A DNA stretch of 64,000 nucleotides from Lentimicrobium saccharophilum (GTDB lineage Bacteria > Bacteroidota > Bacteroidia > Bacteroidales > Lentimicrobiaceae). The position numbers and the translations under genes were made by a program. Positions 9,462 to 18,743 of this stretch are shown here, piece by piece; within the stretch, counting starts at the first letter, position 1; each line of letters starts with the position of its first letter. The stretch lies in contig NZ_DF968183.1 of the NCBI RefSeq assembly GCF_001192835.1, positions 310,001 to 374,000 on the forward strand, given 5' to 3'. The notes below the pieces were generated by a model. That model was given only the letters and a program-made list of their open reading frames with translations. It was not told the DNA's origin and did no database searches.

Positions 9462-9699
9462 AATTGCCGGCGGCCAGCGAATAAGACTTAAACGCAACCG
9501 CTGCGAAAAGCAAAATTCCGGCCCCGGCATATTTTCGGGACTAAATAGGATTTAAGTAGGTGTTATTGCGATACTTTGCCTACCTTTATATTAAGATAGC
9601 AAATCAAAAACAAACTTTTCTCATCCCAAAAAATGTAAGGTGTCAGGCGGATAACGGATGGCTAACTGAATTGACTTCATCAGAGAAAAGGAGGCATTC

Positions 9700-10293
9700 A
9701 TGAATTTGGTCTCAATGATTTTTCTACCCTTACTTCTTTTACTGTTTGCTTATCTGGTGTTTCGTATTCTAGTGCGGCGCGTCTATCTTGAACGGGGTCG
9801 GCTAAGCGTCATTTCATCGGGTCTTCAGCTGGTTGTTTTTGCCGGATACTTCGGTTTAGGATATCTGTTCAATCCACCGGAGTGGATAGTTTTCTGGATG
9901 ATCGGCAGTGCATCATCCCGGGAACTCTTTACGGCCGGCTTCCTGATTGTATGTATTGGCCTCGTGGTGGCATTCGGAACTATGTTCTGGTTTGGCATCG
10001 GAAGGGCTTTCGGCGTTCATCAGGATGGATTGAAAAAAACAGGGCCGTATAGGCTGAGCCGGAATCCTCAGGTTATCGGAGGATATTTACTGGTTGCCGG
10101 AACCTCGCTTCAATGGCCATCGCTGTATGCAATTGGCTGGATACTGATCTATGCCGTCATTGCCCACTGGATGATCATTACCGAAGAAGAGCATCTGCAC
10201 CGCTTGTTTGGTGAAGAGTATCAAGCCTATTGCGCTGAGGTGCCACGTTACCTGCGCGTTAAAATGAGGGCTAAAGGCACGGCTCCGGACTGA
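9700..10293 (+). CDS. Integral-membrane methyltransferase, ICMT/PEMT-like
   Basis: The protein has 197 aa and about five membrane segments. The C-terminal half has the pattern of the isoprenylcysteine carboxyl-methyltransferase / phospholipid-methyltransferase family: G-P-Y-R-L-S-R-N-P-Q (about residues 112-121), then a hydrophobic hairpin, then E-E-E-H-L-H-R-L-F-G-E-E-Y-x-x-Y, which builds the SAM-binding site. Bacterial members methylate lipids or small hydrophobic acceptors in the inner membrane; the acceptor is unknown. A good Shine-Dalgarno-like AAAGGAGG lies just upstream of the ATG, which is uncommon in this phylum and fixes the start. Confidence 0.8.
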   Translation: MNLVSMIFLPLLLLLFAYLVFRILVRRVYLERGRLSVISSGLQLVVFAGYFGLGYLFNPPEWIVFWMIGSASSRELFTAGFLIVCIGLVVAFGTMFWFGIGRAFGVHQDGLKKTGPYRLSRNPQVIGGYLLVAGTSLQWPSLYAIGWILIYAVIAHWMIITEEEHLHRLFGEEYQAYCAEVPRYLRVKMRAKGTAPD

Positions 10294-10762
10294 AAGAGCC
10301 GGTGCGAAAGCATTACAGATATAATATTCCGGATTATCTTCAGAAGAATCATACCTTAACGGGAGCCTCCTTATACAATTGTCCGCATGCCATTTACCTG
10401 CCGGTCAAAGACTTCACCCGCTCATCAACACCTGTTGATTATATTTTCCGGCATTTTGTATTCACAGGGTTCTAACCCGGTAAAGGCAAGCCAGTATGTT
10501 TTGGTGGACCGAAGCTGACTGGCTGCCGGCCCGGGAGCTTCAACGCTGCCGACCCGCATTACGGTAGATACGATAATAAAATGCAGAATCGGATATCCCT
10601 TAGAATGTTAAAGTTAGAGACTGAATACTTCTGTGCCGGGGTGCATGCAGATATATACCATTATTGATTCCGGAAATATGTTACCAAAAGTGCGCTTCAG
10701 GTTTAAAACTAAACAATACTGAAATACTGGTGTTGTAAAAATATTATCCTAATTTGTCTGAT
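10294..10762. other. Intergenic stretch, no gene seen
   Basis: 469 bases without a supported reading frame. The last 60 bases are AT-rich and lead into the DUF4386 gene. A TAATTTG element at 10750-10757 lies where a -7 box could be, but it is one base shorter than the TAnnTTTG form. Confidence 0.45.
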
Positions 10763-11467
10763 ATGAAAAATAATGAGAAAAGGCAGGGCGTCATTTCGGG
10801 CGTTTCGTTGATTGTTATGGCCATACTGGCGGGTTTTTCTTTTGGTTATGCGCATAGTTCGCTCGTAGTTGAATCGCCGGAGTTAACTTTAAAAAATCTT
10901 TTTGAGAATAAGCCATTGTTTCTGGCAGAAATATCGGGGTGGAGTCTGATTTTTGTTGCTGATCTGGTTGTGGCGATATCGCTGTACTTCTTTTTCAGAA
11001 ATACCTCAAAGCAGGTTTCATTGATCACGGCTTTGATAAGAATTGCCTACACATTGTTATTGGGCGTTGCCATCGTGCAGTTGTTTAAAATAATCCCGGT
11101 TTTAAATTCGGAAAATGCGGTATCAGATGCACTTATGATTGCAAAAACATCTGAGCATCTGCAACTTTTCGAAAAAATATGGTCTGTTGGTCTCATTGTA
11201 TTTGGATTGCATCTGATCGGACTGGGATATTTATCGGTTAAGTCAGCATCAGTGCATGCATTTATAGGCTATTTACTGTATTTCGGCGGCTTCAGTTATA
11301 CCCTGCTGCATAGTGCCCGTCAACTGAATTTATCAGATGCGGGCGTGCTGAATTCGGTTGAGGGAGTTCTTGCTTTGCCGATGGCGCTTGCTGAAATGCT
11401 GCTTGCTATCTGGTTGATATACAATGGAGTCCGGAAATCATCACTCAAAAACAAATCCGGGGTATGA
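10763..11467 (+). CDS. DUF4386-type membrane protein
   Basis: About 234 aa with six or seven hydrophobic segments. The order matches DUF4386 proteins: an N-terminal R-Q-G-V-I-S-G-V helix, a helix with L-V-V-A-I-S-L-Y-F-F-F, then R-I-A-Y-T-L-L-L-G, F-G-L-H-L-I-G-L-G-Y and G-Y-L-L-Y-F-G-G. The function of the family is unknown. The ATG at 10763 is chosen over a TTG nine bases earlier. The stop overlaps the start of the next serine hydrolase by four bases (ATGA), so the two are translationally coupled. A role in sensing or protecting against something handled by that hydrolase is possible but not shown. Confidence 0.78.
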   Translation: MKNNEKRQGVISGVSLIVMAILAGFSFGYAHSSLVVESPELTLKNLFENKPLFLAEISGWSLIFVADLVVAISLYFFFRNTSKQVSLITALIRIAYTLLLGVAIVQLFKIIPVLNSENAVSDALMIAKTSEHLQLFEKIWSVGLIVFGLHLIGLGYLSVKSASVHAFIGYLLYFGGFSYTLLHSARQLNLSDAGVLNSVEGVLALPMALAEMLLAIWLIYNGVRKSSLKNKSGV

Positions 11468-12675
11468 AAAAAGTCGTTATAATCATTGTCCTGACACCCG
11501 TAGTTCTTCTGATACTTTTACTTGCAGGGTTAGCGGTGAAATATTCTCCGGTCTACCTCTACCGTCTTATTACCCAGAATGTAGCTGATGTTTACGATTA
11601 TCAACGTTATCATAACAGAACTATAAAGGCTGCTGATCGTACATTTCAGTTCCCTGAAGCCAGGGACACGGCTTATGTGGAAGGTTTATTCAGCGACAGG
11701 GTTACTGCTTCCGGGTATAAAGCCTTTGATGAATGGGCGGAGAAGTCGCAGACCACAGCCCTGATTTTTATCCGGAGGGATACCGTTATATATGAGAAAT
11801 ACTTCAACGGTTTCGGCAGGGACTCCTATTTTCATTCACAGTCAATGGCGAAATCGTTTATTTCCTTTTTAATTGGCGCAGCCATTGATGATGGCATAAT
11901 TTCAAGCGTTGATGATGCCATGACTAAGTACATTCCGGAACTTTTGCAAAGAGATACGGGATTTGGAAAAATTACAATCAGGAATTTATTGGAAATGCGG
12001 TCGGGACTTGCCTACAATACCGGATATATTCCGGGGACTTATATTCATGCGCCCTGGCATGATGAGGCGGTAGGCTATTACCATCCGGATGTCAGGAAGC
12101 TTCTGCTTAAAAGGGTTAAACCTGCTGCGGAGCCGGGCGGTGCTTTTCAATACTGCAACTACAATACCAGTTATCTGGGACTGATCATTGAGAGGGCTAC
12201 CGGCATCACAGTTTCGGAATACCTTGAAGAGAAATTATGGTCAGAAATCATGGAATACGATGCCTTGTTTTCGGTCGACAGTGAAAAGGCGGGATTTGAA
12301 TATATGCCCAGCCGGATAATAGCAAGAGCAATTGATTATGCAAGATTCGGGCGGCTGTTTCTGAACAATGGCAAATGGGACGGGAAGCAGATCATATCTT
12401 CCGGCTGGGTGGAAGAATCAACGCGGGAGGATAAATCAATTCCCCGCGAAATATACCCGGAGTGGTTCGGAGATGGATGTAAAAAGGTTTACTACAGTTA
12501 TCATTGGTGGGGGCACGCAAATTGCGACTCCACATTCCAGTTTACTGCTTCCGGAAATCTGGGACAGAATATTTATGTAATCCCGGACAAGGAGGTGATC
12601 ATTGTACATTGTGGAAACTCGCTGGAACATTACGGGGACTTTGATTTATGGCATGTTGCTGAGCAACTGCAGTAA
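11464..12675 (+). CDS. Class C beta-lactamase-like serine hydrolase, membrane-anchored
   Basis: The protein has 403 aa. An uncleaved N-terminal hydrophobic segment (residues about 4-24) anchors the enzyme in the inner membrane with its domain in the periplasm. The beta-lactamase-related fold is marked by the nucleophile motif S127-M-A-K130 (SxxK) followed by a conserved hydrophobic helix, and by Y230-C-N232 (YxN). The third box is less clear, near H-W-W-G-H. Such proteins are esterases, D-aminopeptidases or penicillin-binding-protein relatives; true beta-lactamase activity should not be assumed. It is coupled to the DUF4386 gene and followed after a short gap by a second related hydrolase. 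Confidence 0.82.
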   Translation: MKKVVIIIVLTPVVLLILLLAGLAVKYSPVYLYRLITQNVADVYDYQRYHNRTIKAADRTFQFPEARDTAYVEGLFSDRVTASGYKAFDEWAEKSQTTALIFIRRDTVIYEKYFNGFGRDSYFHSQSMAKSFISFLIGAAIDDGIISSVDDAMTKYIPELLQRDTGFGKITIRNLLEMRSGLAYNTGYIPGTYIHAPWHDEAVGYYHPDVRKLLLKRVKPAAEPGGAFQYCNYNTSYLGLIIERATGITVSEYLEEKLWSEIMEYDALFSVDSEKAGFEYMPSRIIARAIDYARFGRLFLNNGKWDGKQIISSGWVEESTREDKSIPREIYPEWFGDGCKKVYYSYHWWGHANCDSTFQFTASGNLGQNIYVIPDKEVIIVHCGNSLEHYGDFDLWHVAEQLQ

Positions 12676-12693
12676 TTTTGGAGTATCGTATTG

Positions 12694-14433
12694 ATGAATC
12701 AACGGATGCGTTTTATGAAAACACTGATAATCTTAATTTCTACAGTAGTACTTGTAAATTCATGCCGTAACAACCCAAAAGAGTGGGGTGGCCCGGTGCT
12801 TGTGCATCCACGCGATCAGCTAACGGTTGAGCAGTTGCTCGGAGACAGCAGTCTTGCCTTTATTGATATGAGTTATTTTGCAGAACCAGACTGGTCAGTT
12901 CCCGCCAGCACCGGTTTTTCAGGCACCATCCTGCTGGAAGATACCAGGATAAATTTTTTCAAGCAAAAAGCCTATTACCCCGGAGAAAATCTCTTTCCAA
13001 AGCTGCAACTGGATTTCATCACACATCAGGGAGTGCTGATCCCACTCCGGAAAGACCGGATCATAACAAGGTTCCAAAGCGATAGTTACTGGGATGTGGT
13101 TGTGGGGGCCGGAAAAGTTTGGCATGAGCCGGAAGACGGAGAATGGAACCGCGCTTCATTTCCGCTTACGCTGACAGACAGGTGGGTGGGGCAAGCCAGA
13201 AATTGCGTGGCCGCCTTTGTTTTTAAACCTGATACGATAAGCAATATCTGCCTGCAATGCAGTCAGGAAACGGCGGATATAGATGATATGCAGCTGGGCG
13301 ATATCAACGGCATGCTCCCTGCCGGATTTGAGCCGAAACGATATGTTGATTCAGCGCAGATTGTTGAACGACATAAATCTTCAGTAGCAGGAAGAATTCC
13401 GGTTCATCCGCTTTCCGAAATCGATGAAGATAATATGATTGCAAGGCATTTTGACAGAATGATTCACTCGAATGCACCCACCAGCCTGGGGGCTGTATTC
13501 ATGAACAATAAGCTATACCTGCACCCGCCTTCAACCCGGCACGGACTGTATCCTTATCCTGATGAAATGCGTCATGGTTTGTATTCTGTTACCAAGAGCC
13601 TTGCCGGTGCTTTGGCGTTGATGTATCTTGAAGAGCGATATGAAGAAGATGTATTCGGTGCGCTGATTACAGATTATGTGCCGGCATTGGCCACACATGC
13701 CGGATGGCAGGGGGTGACATTCTCACACACGTTGAATATGGTTACCGGAACAGCCGGAGGCGAAGATGCTGAACGCTTGTATAGCACCTTAATAGTTGCC
13801 GAAACGGCAGAAGAGGCCATCCGTAATATCGCCGGCCTTGGCGACGCTCCCGAACCTCCGGGCCGGAAGTTTAATTACGCATCTACCAATCTTTTTGTGC
13901 TGTCATACGCCATGCAAAAGTTTGTTGAAAAAAAAGAAGGCAGGAACGTTAATTACTGGGATCTGGTTCATGACCATGTATTGGTGCCAATCGGAGCGGA
14001 ACATTTCACGGTTTTGCACACATTGGAAAAAGATGAAGAGTCTGCAATGCCCGTGCTGGCGTATGGAGCATTACCCACCATTGATGAAGCTGTGAAAATC
14101 GCTTTGTTGTTTGCCAATTATGGGAAACATGGAGAAAAACAGATTTTGCACGAAAATAGGGTAAAGGAGGTTTTTGGACAGACGCCCTGGAAAGGATACA
14201 GCACTGACAATGATTACCGCGGAACTGGCTACCGGCATGCATTCTGGTCGAAAGAGATTAAAACAAAGACAAGGCAAGGAAATATAATGGTCACCTTTAT
14301 GCTGGGGTTTGGAGAAAACTATATTGTATTTTTATCCGACAACACTGTTATTTTCAGATTCTTAGATGAGCATGATCTGGATATTGACGAATTGATAAGA
14401 GATGTGGTGACCCTGAAGTCTCCGGTTCCATAG
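12694..14433 (+). CDS. Lipoprotein serine hydrolase, beta-lactamase-like C-terminal domain
   Basis: About 579 aa. The N-terminus is a lipoprotein signal (lipobox LVNSC); ATG codons at 12694, 12706 and 12715 are all possible starts, and the last gives the most typical signal length. Residues about 30-240 form an extra N-terminal beta-rich domain. The C-terminal part is beta-lactamase-related with S298-V-T-K301 (SxxK) and Y395-A-S397 where YxN is usual. That missing Asn is worth noting, although an Asn is present three residues further on. It lies a few bases after the related hydrolase at 11464 and is probably cotranscribed with it. The product is a periplasmic or outer-membrane lipoprotein of unknown substrate. 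Confidence 0.75.
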   Translation: MNQRMRFMKTLIILISTVVLVNSCRNNPKEWGGPVLVHPRDQLTVEQLLGDSSLAFIDMSYFAEPDWSVPASTGFSGTILLEDTRINFFKQKAYYPGENLFPKLQLDFITHQGVLIPLRKDRIITRFQSDSYWDVVVGAGKVWHEPEDGEWNRASFPLTLTDRWVGQARNCVAAFVFKPDTISNICLQCSQETADIDDMQLGDINGMLPAGFEPKRYVDSAQIVERHKSSVAGRIPVHPLSEIDEDNMIARHFDRMIHSNAPTSLGAVFMNNKLYLHPPSTRHGLYPYPDEMRHGLYSVTKSLAGALALMYLEERYEEDVFGALITDYVPALATHAGWQGVTFSHTLNMVTGTAGGEDAERLYSTLIVAETAEEAIRNIAGLGDAPEPPGRKFNYASTNLFVLSYAMQKFVEKKEGRNVNYWDLVHDHVLVPIGAEHFTVLHTLEKDEESAMPVLAYGALPTIDEAVKIALLFANYGKHGEKQILHENRVKEVFGQTPWKGYSTDNDYRGTGYRHAFWSKEIKTKTRQGNIMVTFMLGFGENYIVFLSDNTVIFRFLDEHDLDIDELIRDVVTLKSPVP

Positions 14434-14643
14434 CCTCAGATGCAGGCAGATGCTGATTTGGCATAATCACAGGTTATGTTGCTGAAAATGTTTTATTGTG
14501 AACCTCCGGGTGGTATAATCCTGAACCAGGGCCTGAATGTAGCAGAAATTTACCGGCTTAATGCTCAATCCGGAATGCATGGTATATAAACGCTTCGGGA
14601 TCCGGCCCGGTAAAAGTGAACTAATTAATACTTTACCCATCGA

Positions 14644-15801
14644 ATGAAAACTAAAATCTTCTTTTTACTTGTATTTCTTTTCTCTGCATCAATCATACCG
14701 GCGCAGCGAACGGATACGCTTTCGTTTTATTCGGAAGCATTTGGTGAACAAAGGACCGTGTACATCCACAAGCCCGGTTTTTACAAGTACAAATCCGGTT
14801 CCGTTAAACTTCCCGTGATTTTCTTGCTTGATGGTCAGCATGAGTGGTTTATCAATCCCATACTCTCTGACATTAAGTATTTACAGTACACCCACGAAAT
14901 CCCAAATGCACTGGTTGTCGTTGTTCCGCATAAAAACCGGAACGATGAATGCGGGTTTTCCGGACTGCAACCGGGCATGCCGCTGGATATCTTTATCACG
15001 GAAGAACTTACCCGGGCGTTGACAAAGTACAACCCCGGCGAAATCAGGATTATTGCCGGGCACTCATTTTCAGCCTCTTTCGCGCTTTACGCGTATTTAA
15101 TGCATCCCGGCTTTTATACTGCCGTGATGGCACATACGCCACTCCATGAACTTGAATCGCTGGTGGAGGCTCTCGGAAAAACCGGCCAGGCCGATAAAGA
15201 CAGGATCTTTATCAGTACAGGCGGCATTGCCGGTGACAAGGATTATCATCACAGAAAAAAGTATGATCAGTTAAAAAGCAGTTATCCTGACTTCTTTAGT
15301 GACATTGTTACCTTCGAAGCTGATTATTCCGCGCACAACGCGGTACCCATCGTGGCAACACCGGTTTTCCTGACCCGGATCTTCGAAAGATTCAGGGGCA
15401 GGTATGCCGGAATCGCGAAGACAGATGATGAGTATAAGCTGATTGATATTCCCGAAACGGCTGAAGCGGAAATAGATAAAGTCCTCGAAGCTTCGGTTAT
15501 TGGCGATTATTTTTATCCGCCCGGAATTGCGGAAATCAATGGCATTGCCTCCCGTTACGCGTATAACGGCTATAACAGCCAGGCGCTGGAAATCTACCGG
15601 CTGGGTATAACATACTATCCGGATTATTATGAGTTTTATCTCTCACTTTACGAACTGACATACGGTCAGGATAGTGAACAAGCCCGGGAGTACCTGAACC
15701 GGGCGGAATACCTTTTAAAAACCGTTGAAACCGGATGGGACGGAAAAAATGCCCTGCTTGATGAGATCAGGATCGAAAAAGTTAAACATGGATGGGAGTA
15801 A
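14644..15801 (+). CDS. Exported esterase (esterase D / enterochelin-esterase-like)
   Basis: The protein has 385 aa with a Sec signal peptide ending near SIIPAQ (residue 20). Residues about 30-265 match the putative esterase family (alpha/beta fold): V-I-F-L-L-D-G-Q-H-E, then A-L-V-V-V-V-P-H, then the nucleophile elbow G-H140-S141-F-S-A, and a late A-D-Y-S-A-H-N that supplies the His. About 100 C-terminal residues are helical and TPR-like (Y-N-G-Y-N-S-Q-A-L-E-I-Y-R-L-G), a common extension in Bacteroidota members. It probably acts in the periplasm on carbohydrate or siderophore esters; the substrate is unknown. The gene stands alone and is followed by the duplicated palindromic repeat. Confidence 0.8.
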   Translation: MKTKIFFLLVFLFSASIIPAQRTDTLSFYSEAFGEQRTVYIHKPGFYKYKSGSVKLPVIFLLDGQHEWFINPILSDIKYLQYTHEIPNALVVVVPHKNRNDECGFSGLQPGMPLDIFITEELTRALTKYNPGEIRIIAGHSFSASFALYAYLMHPGFYTAVMAHTPLHELESLVEALGKTGQADKDRIFISTGGIAGDKDYHHRKKYDQLKSSYPDFFSDIVTFEADYSAHNAVPIVATPVFLTRIFERFRGRYAGIAKTDDEYKLIDIPETAEAEIDKVLEASVIGDYFYPPGIAEINGIASRYAYNGYNSQALEIYRLGITYYPDYYEFYLSLYELTYGQDSEQAREYLNRAEYLLKTVETGWDGKNALLDEIRIEKVKHGWE

Positions 15802-15811
15802 TCCTGCCGGC

Positions 15812-16090
15812 TGATTACCCGGCTTGGGGCGGGGGTAATCAGGCGCTAGCCAACACAGGGGCTTCAGCCCAAAAGGGGGCATAAGTTTATTTACACCCTG
15901 ACATTAGAAAAATCCGGTAAGCCCGGGAATACCCCTGTTCAGACTTCTCCCGGCTTTCCGGCTAAAGCCGGTTGGTTCGGGCATCAGCTTTTTCCCCGGG
16001 CTGAAGCCCGGAGTAAATAAAACTGATTTAACTTGCTAATCATGAGAATTCTGACGCCTGAATACGGACTTCGGCTTAATCAACGCAAGC
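15812..16090. repeat. Palindrome-rich intergenic repeat, copy 1 of 2
   Basis: About 279 bases, repeated in direct orientation 48 bases downstream. It holds several perfect palindromes: GGGCTTCAGCCC at 15859-15870, CCGGCTAAAGCCGG at 15958-15971 and CCGGGCTGAAGCCCGG at 15996-16011, plus a GATTACCC/GGGTAATC pair at its left end. The GGGCTTCAGCCC and GGCTAAAGCC words look like REP-type units. It has no open frame. Confidence 0.8.
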
Positions 16091-16138
16091 ATAGGTTATC
16101 TGTATTCCGCAGTTTCTGATGATGCTCAATTCCGGTTT

Positions 16139-16417
16139 ATTACCCCCGGCTTGAGCCGGGGGTATTGAAGAGCTGACAAACGTGGGGGCTTCAGCCCAAA
16201 AGACGGCAAAAGTTTATTTGCATCCCGGCATTAATTAAATCCGGCAAGTCCGGAAACTCTCCTGTTCAGACATTTCCCGGCTTTTCGGCTAAAGCCAGTT
16301 GGTTCGGGGGGCTGTATTTTCCCCGGGTAGAAGCCCGGAGTAAAGTAAATAGAATTATCTTAAAATTCATCAGAAATCTGACGCCTGAATCCGGACTTTG
16401 GAAAAACCAATGCAAGC
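16139..16417. repeat. Palindrome-rich intergenic repeat, copy 2 of 2
   Basis: This is the second direct copy of the element at 15812-16090, with the same order of words: TACCCCCGGCT/AGCCGGGGGTA palindrome at 16141-16163, then GGGCTTCAGCCC, then a GCTAAAGCC word, then a CCCGGGTAGAAGCCCGG form, ending CTGACGCCTGAAT...CAATGCAAGC. It has drifted from copy 1 by many substitutions; two of the palindromes are imperfect here while the left-end palindrome is better. Confidence 0.8.
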
Positions 16418-16619
16418 CGAAGAAGTTTTAATTATTCACTAAAGGAACTTTGCTTTTTTCTTTTTCAAAACCATCACATAACGAATATCCGTGAGGTCGG
16501 TCTTCGTGATAAATTCAGGCGTCCCGATGACCATTGTATTCCCGGTTTATAGGGTTAATTTTGCGTAGTCTGAAATTACTAAAATTGTTATTGTTTGTTG
16601 AACATTTAAATCAAAGTAC
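16418..16619. other. Spacer upstream of the VOC lipoprotein gene
   Basis: About 200 bases after the second repeat. It is AT-rich near the start codon and contains no supported gene. A loose -7-like TTATTGTTTG occurs at about 16588, but it does not fit the spacing rules well. Confidence 0.35.
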
Positions 16620-17162
16620 ATGAAAAATTCGTTGGCTATTGCCCTGCTGGCCCTTATATTCGCAGCTTGTAAACAAGGCTCAATAAAAAACGACGATATG
16701 ACAGATCAATCGGCTCTAAACGGCAGCAATGCTGCTATTAACGATACCACACCGAAAGTTACCGGTATAGGCGGTATTTTCTTTTTTTCTGAGAATGTTG
16801 AGGAGACCAAAGCCTGGTATGCGGAAAACCTGGGGCTTGAAGTGAATGAGTGGGGCTCGAGTTTCGAATTCCGCAATGCCAACCGGCCGGAAGAAATCAA
16901 CTATCTGCAGTGGAGTCCTTTTAAGCAGGGAAGCAGTTATTTTGAGCCCTCCAAAAAAGAGTTTATGGTCAATTACCGGGTGCAGAACATCGAAGGCCTG
17001 GTGGAAAAGCTCCGGCAAAACGGCGTCACCATTCTCGATACCATAGAAACCTACGATTACGGTAAATTTGTCCATATCATGGATGCCGACGGTAACAAGC
17101 TGGAGTTGTGGGAGCCGGTCGACAGCGTTTTTACCGCCATGGGCCTGAAAACCACCAAATAG
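16620..17162 (+). CDS. VOC-family (glyoxalase-like) lipoprotein
   Basis: The protein has 180 aa. The signal MKNSLAIALLALIFAAC ends in a lipobox, so the mature protein is lipidated on Cys17. Residues about 50-170 form one vicinal-oxygen-chelate module: G-G-I-F-F-F-S-E-N-V-E-E-T-K-A-W-Y-A-E-N-L-G-L at the start and D-A-D-G-N-K-L-E-L-W-E-P at the end, where the Glu of the ELWE segment is the usual metal ligand. Lipidated VOC proteins are less common than cytoplasmic ones. Its reaction (isomerase, dioxygenase or resistance type) cannot be read. It is the first of four small plus-strand genes (16.6-19.2 kb) that look like a loose group. Confidence 0.8.
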   Translation: MKNSLAIALLALIFAACKQGSIKNDDMTDQSALNGSNAAINDTTPKVTGIGGIFFFSENVEETKAWYAENLGLEVNEWGSSFEFRNANRPEEINYLQWSPFKQGSSYFEPSKKEFMVNYRVQNIEGLVEKLRQNGVTILDTIETYDYGKFVHIMDADGNKLELWEPVDSVFTAMGLKTTK

Positions 17163-17253
17163 CTCCGGCCCGGGCAGGCCGGTGCCTGAACAATTGGTAA
17201 ACGCGATGGTTTTATTAACCTGCGCATGATATTGCCTTTCAAATAATTCAATT

Positions 17254-17817
17254 ATGGAATACAACGAACGATGGGCGGAGGAACTTTCGTTGCTGTCATC
17301 CGTCATTGCAAAAGCCCCGCTCGAAAAAGCCATCAAATGGGGGGCAGAGGTATACACATACAATGGAAAGAATGTTGTCAGCTATGGCGGTTTCAGGAAC
17401 TTTTTTGCACTTTGGTTTTTCAATGGCGTATTCCTTCAGGATAAATACGGGGTACTGATTGCCGCATCAGAGGGAAAAACCAAATCGTTGCGTCAGTGGC
17501 GTTTCACCTCCCTGGCAGAAGTGGATGAAAAAAGCATTCTTGAATACATTTCCGAAGCTATTGAAGTGGAAAAGAAAGGCCTGAAAATAAAGCCTGAGAA
17601 GTTTCAGGCGATGGCGCCGTCGCCGTTGCTTGCCGGTGCCCTCAAAGCCGATGGAAATCTGCAGGCTGCATTCAGTAAGTTAAGCCCGGGAAAGCAGAAG
17701 GAATATATACTTTATCTGGATGAACCAAAGCAGGAAAACACCAAAGTCAGCCGGCTGGAGAAAATAATCCCGATGATTTTAAAGGGCGCGGGTTTGCATG
17801 ATAAATACAAAAAATAG
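17254..17817 (+). CDS. YdeI/OmpD-associated family protein with DUF1801 domain
   Basis: The protein has 187 aa and is cytoplasmic. The N-terminal part (about 15-115) is DUF1801-like: K-A-P-L-E-K-A-I-K-W-G-A-E-V-Y-T-Y-N-G-K-N-V-V-S-Y, followed by aromatic-rich F-F-A-L-W-F-F-N-G-V. The C-terminal part (about 130-187) is the YdeI/OmdA helical region (F-S-K-L-S-P-G-K-Q-K-E-Y-I-L-Y). The family has been linked loosely to bacteriocin protection and stress, and no enzymatic role is established. It lies between two VOC-type genes. Confidence 0.8.
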   Translation: MEYNERWAEELSLLSSVIAKAPLEKAIKWGAEVYTYNGKNVVSYGGFRNFFALWFFNGVFLQDKYGVLIAASEGKTKSLRQWRFTSLAEVDEKSILEYISEAIEVEKKGLKIKPEKFQAMAPSPLLAGALKADGNLQAAFSKLSPGKQKEYILYLDEPKQENTKVSRLEKIIPMILKGAGLHDKYKK

Positions 17818-17882
17818 CGACTGAGAAAACCCCTTGCCTTTCAAATTGTTATTAACCCTGTTGCACAACTGATTTCCGGAAC

Positions 17883-18731
17883 ATGAACAAGACGATATAT
17901 CCCTGCCTCTGGTTTAACAACAATGCGAGGGAAGCCGCTGGTTATTACAAGGATGTTTTTGAGGATGTGAACATCCTCTCAGAAAACCAGCTGGTGCTGA
18001 TGTTTGAGATTTATGGAGTGAAATTTATGGGCCTGAACGGCGGAGAGATGTTCCGGCCCAATCCTGCCGTATCTTATTTCGTTTATTGCGGTGGCGATGA
18101 TGCTAAGATTGAGCGTCTTTATGCCAGTCTCAGTAAGGACGGACGGGTGATGATGCCCCTGGAAAAATATGATTGGAGCGCGAAATATGCCTGGGTGGAG
18201 GACAGGTTTGGCATCAGCTGGCAACTGGATATAGATGCGATCAACAATCCGCAGAAGATCGTTCCCGCCCTGCTTTTTGCCAATGATAAAAGGGCAAAGG
18301 TGGGGGAGGCATTGAGTTATTATACTTCCATATTTGATGACAGCAGGCACATTATAAGTTTCCCGATTCCTTCCGGGAGCAGTATGCCTGATGGCGCCCT
18401 GATGTTTACCCAATTCAGGCTGAAAGATTTAATTTTTAACGCTTTAAGCGGAGGTGAGCCGGTACATGAATTTGATTTCTGCGAAGGCAATTCCTTTGTA
18501 ATTGAATGCGAAACCCAGAAGGAAATTGACCACTACTGGAGTCGGTTTGCTGAAGAAGGGATGGAGAGCATGTGTGGTTGGGTCAGGGATAAATACGGTG
18601 TATGGTGGCAGGTAATTCCATCCATGCTTGAATCCCTGATCGTGAACTCAGGAAAAGGTCAGCAGGTAGGGCAGGCCTTGCGCCAAATGAAAAAGATTGA
18701 ACTGGACGTACTTATAAATGCAGCACAATAA
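17883..18731 (+). CDS. PhnB-like protein with two VOC modules
   Basis: The protein has 282 aa and is cytoplasmic. There are two tandem PhnB-type (3-demethylubiquinone-9 3-methyltransferase-like) VOC modules. The first (about 3-120) opens with I-Y-P-C-L-W-F-N-N-N-A-R-E-A-A-G-Y-Y and ends W-V-E-D-R-F-G-I-S-W-Q-L. The second (about 130-270) repeats this as V-P-A-L-L-F-A-N and ends W-V-R-D-K-Y-G-V-W-W-Q-V. The internal duplication is the normal form of this family. The function is unknown; such proteins are often found near small-molecule detoxification genes. Confidence 0.85.
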   Translation: MNKTIYPCLWFNNNAREAAGYYKDVFEDVNILSENQLVLMFEIYGVKFMGLNGGEMFRPNPAVSYFVYCGGDDAKIERLYASLSKDGRVMMPLEKYDWSAKYAWVEDRFGISWQLDIDAINNPQKIVPALLFANDKRAKVGEALSYYTSIFDDSRHIISFPIPSGSSMPDGALMFTQFRLKDLIFNALSGGEPVHEFDFCEGNSFVIECETQKEIDHYWSRFAEEGMESMCGWVRDKYGVWWQVIPSMLESLIVNSGKGQQVGQALRQMKKIELDVLINAAQ

Positions 18732-18743
18732 AAAAACATCAAC

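Noticed and set aside
11464-14433. Beta-lactamase resistance genes
   Set aside because: They share only the SxxK fold; such proteins are mostly esterases or peptidases and one lacks the YxN box.
15812-16417. CRISPR array
   Set aside because: Only two long, diverged copies with internal palindromes; no regular short repeats and spacers, no cas genes.
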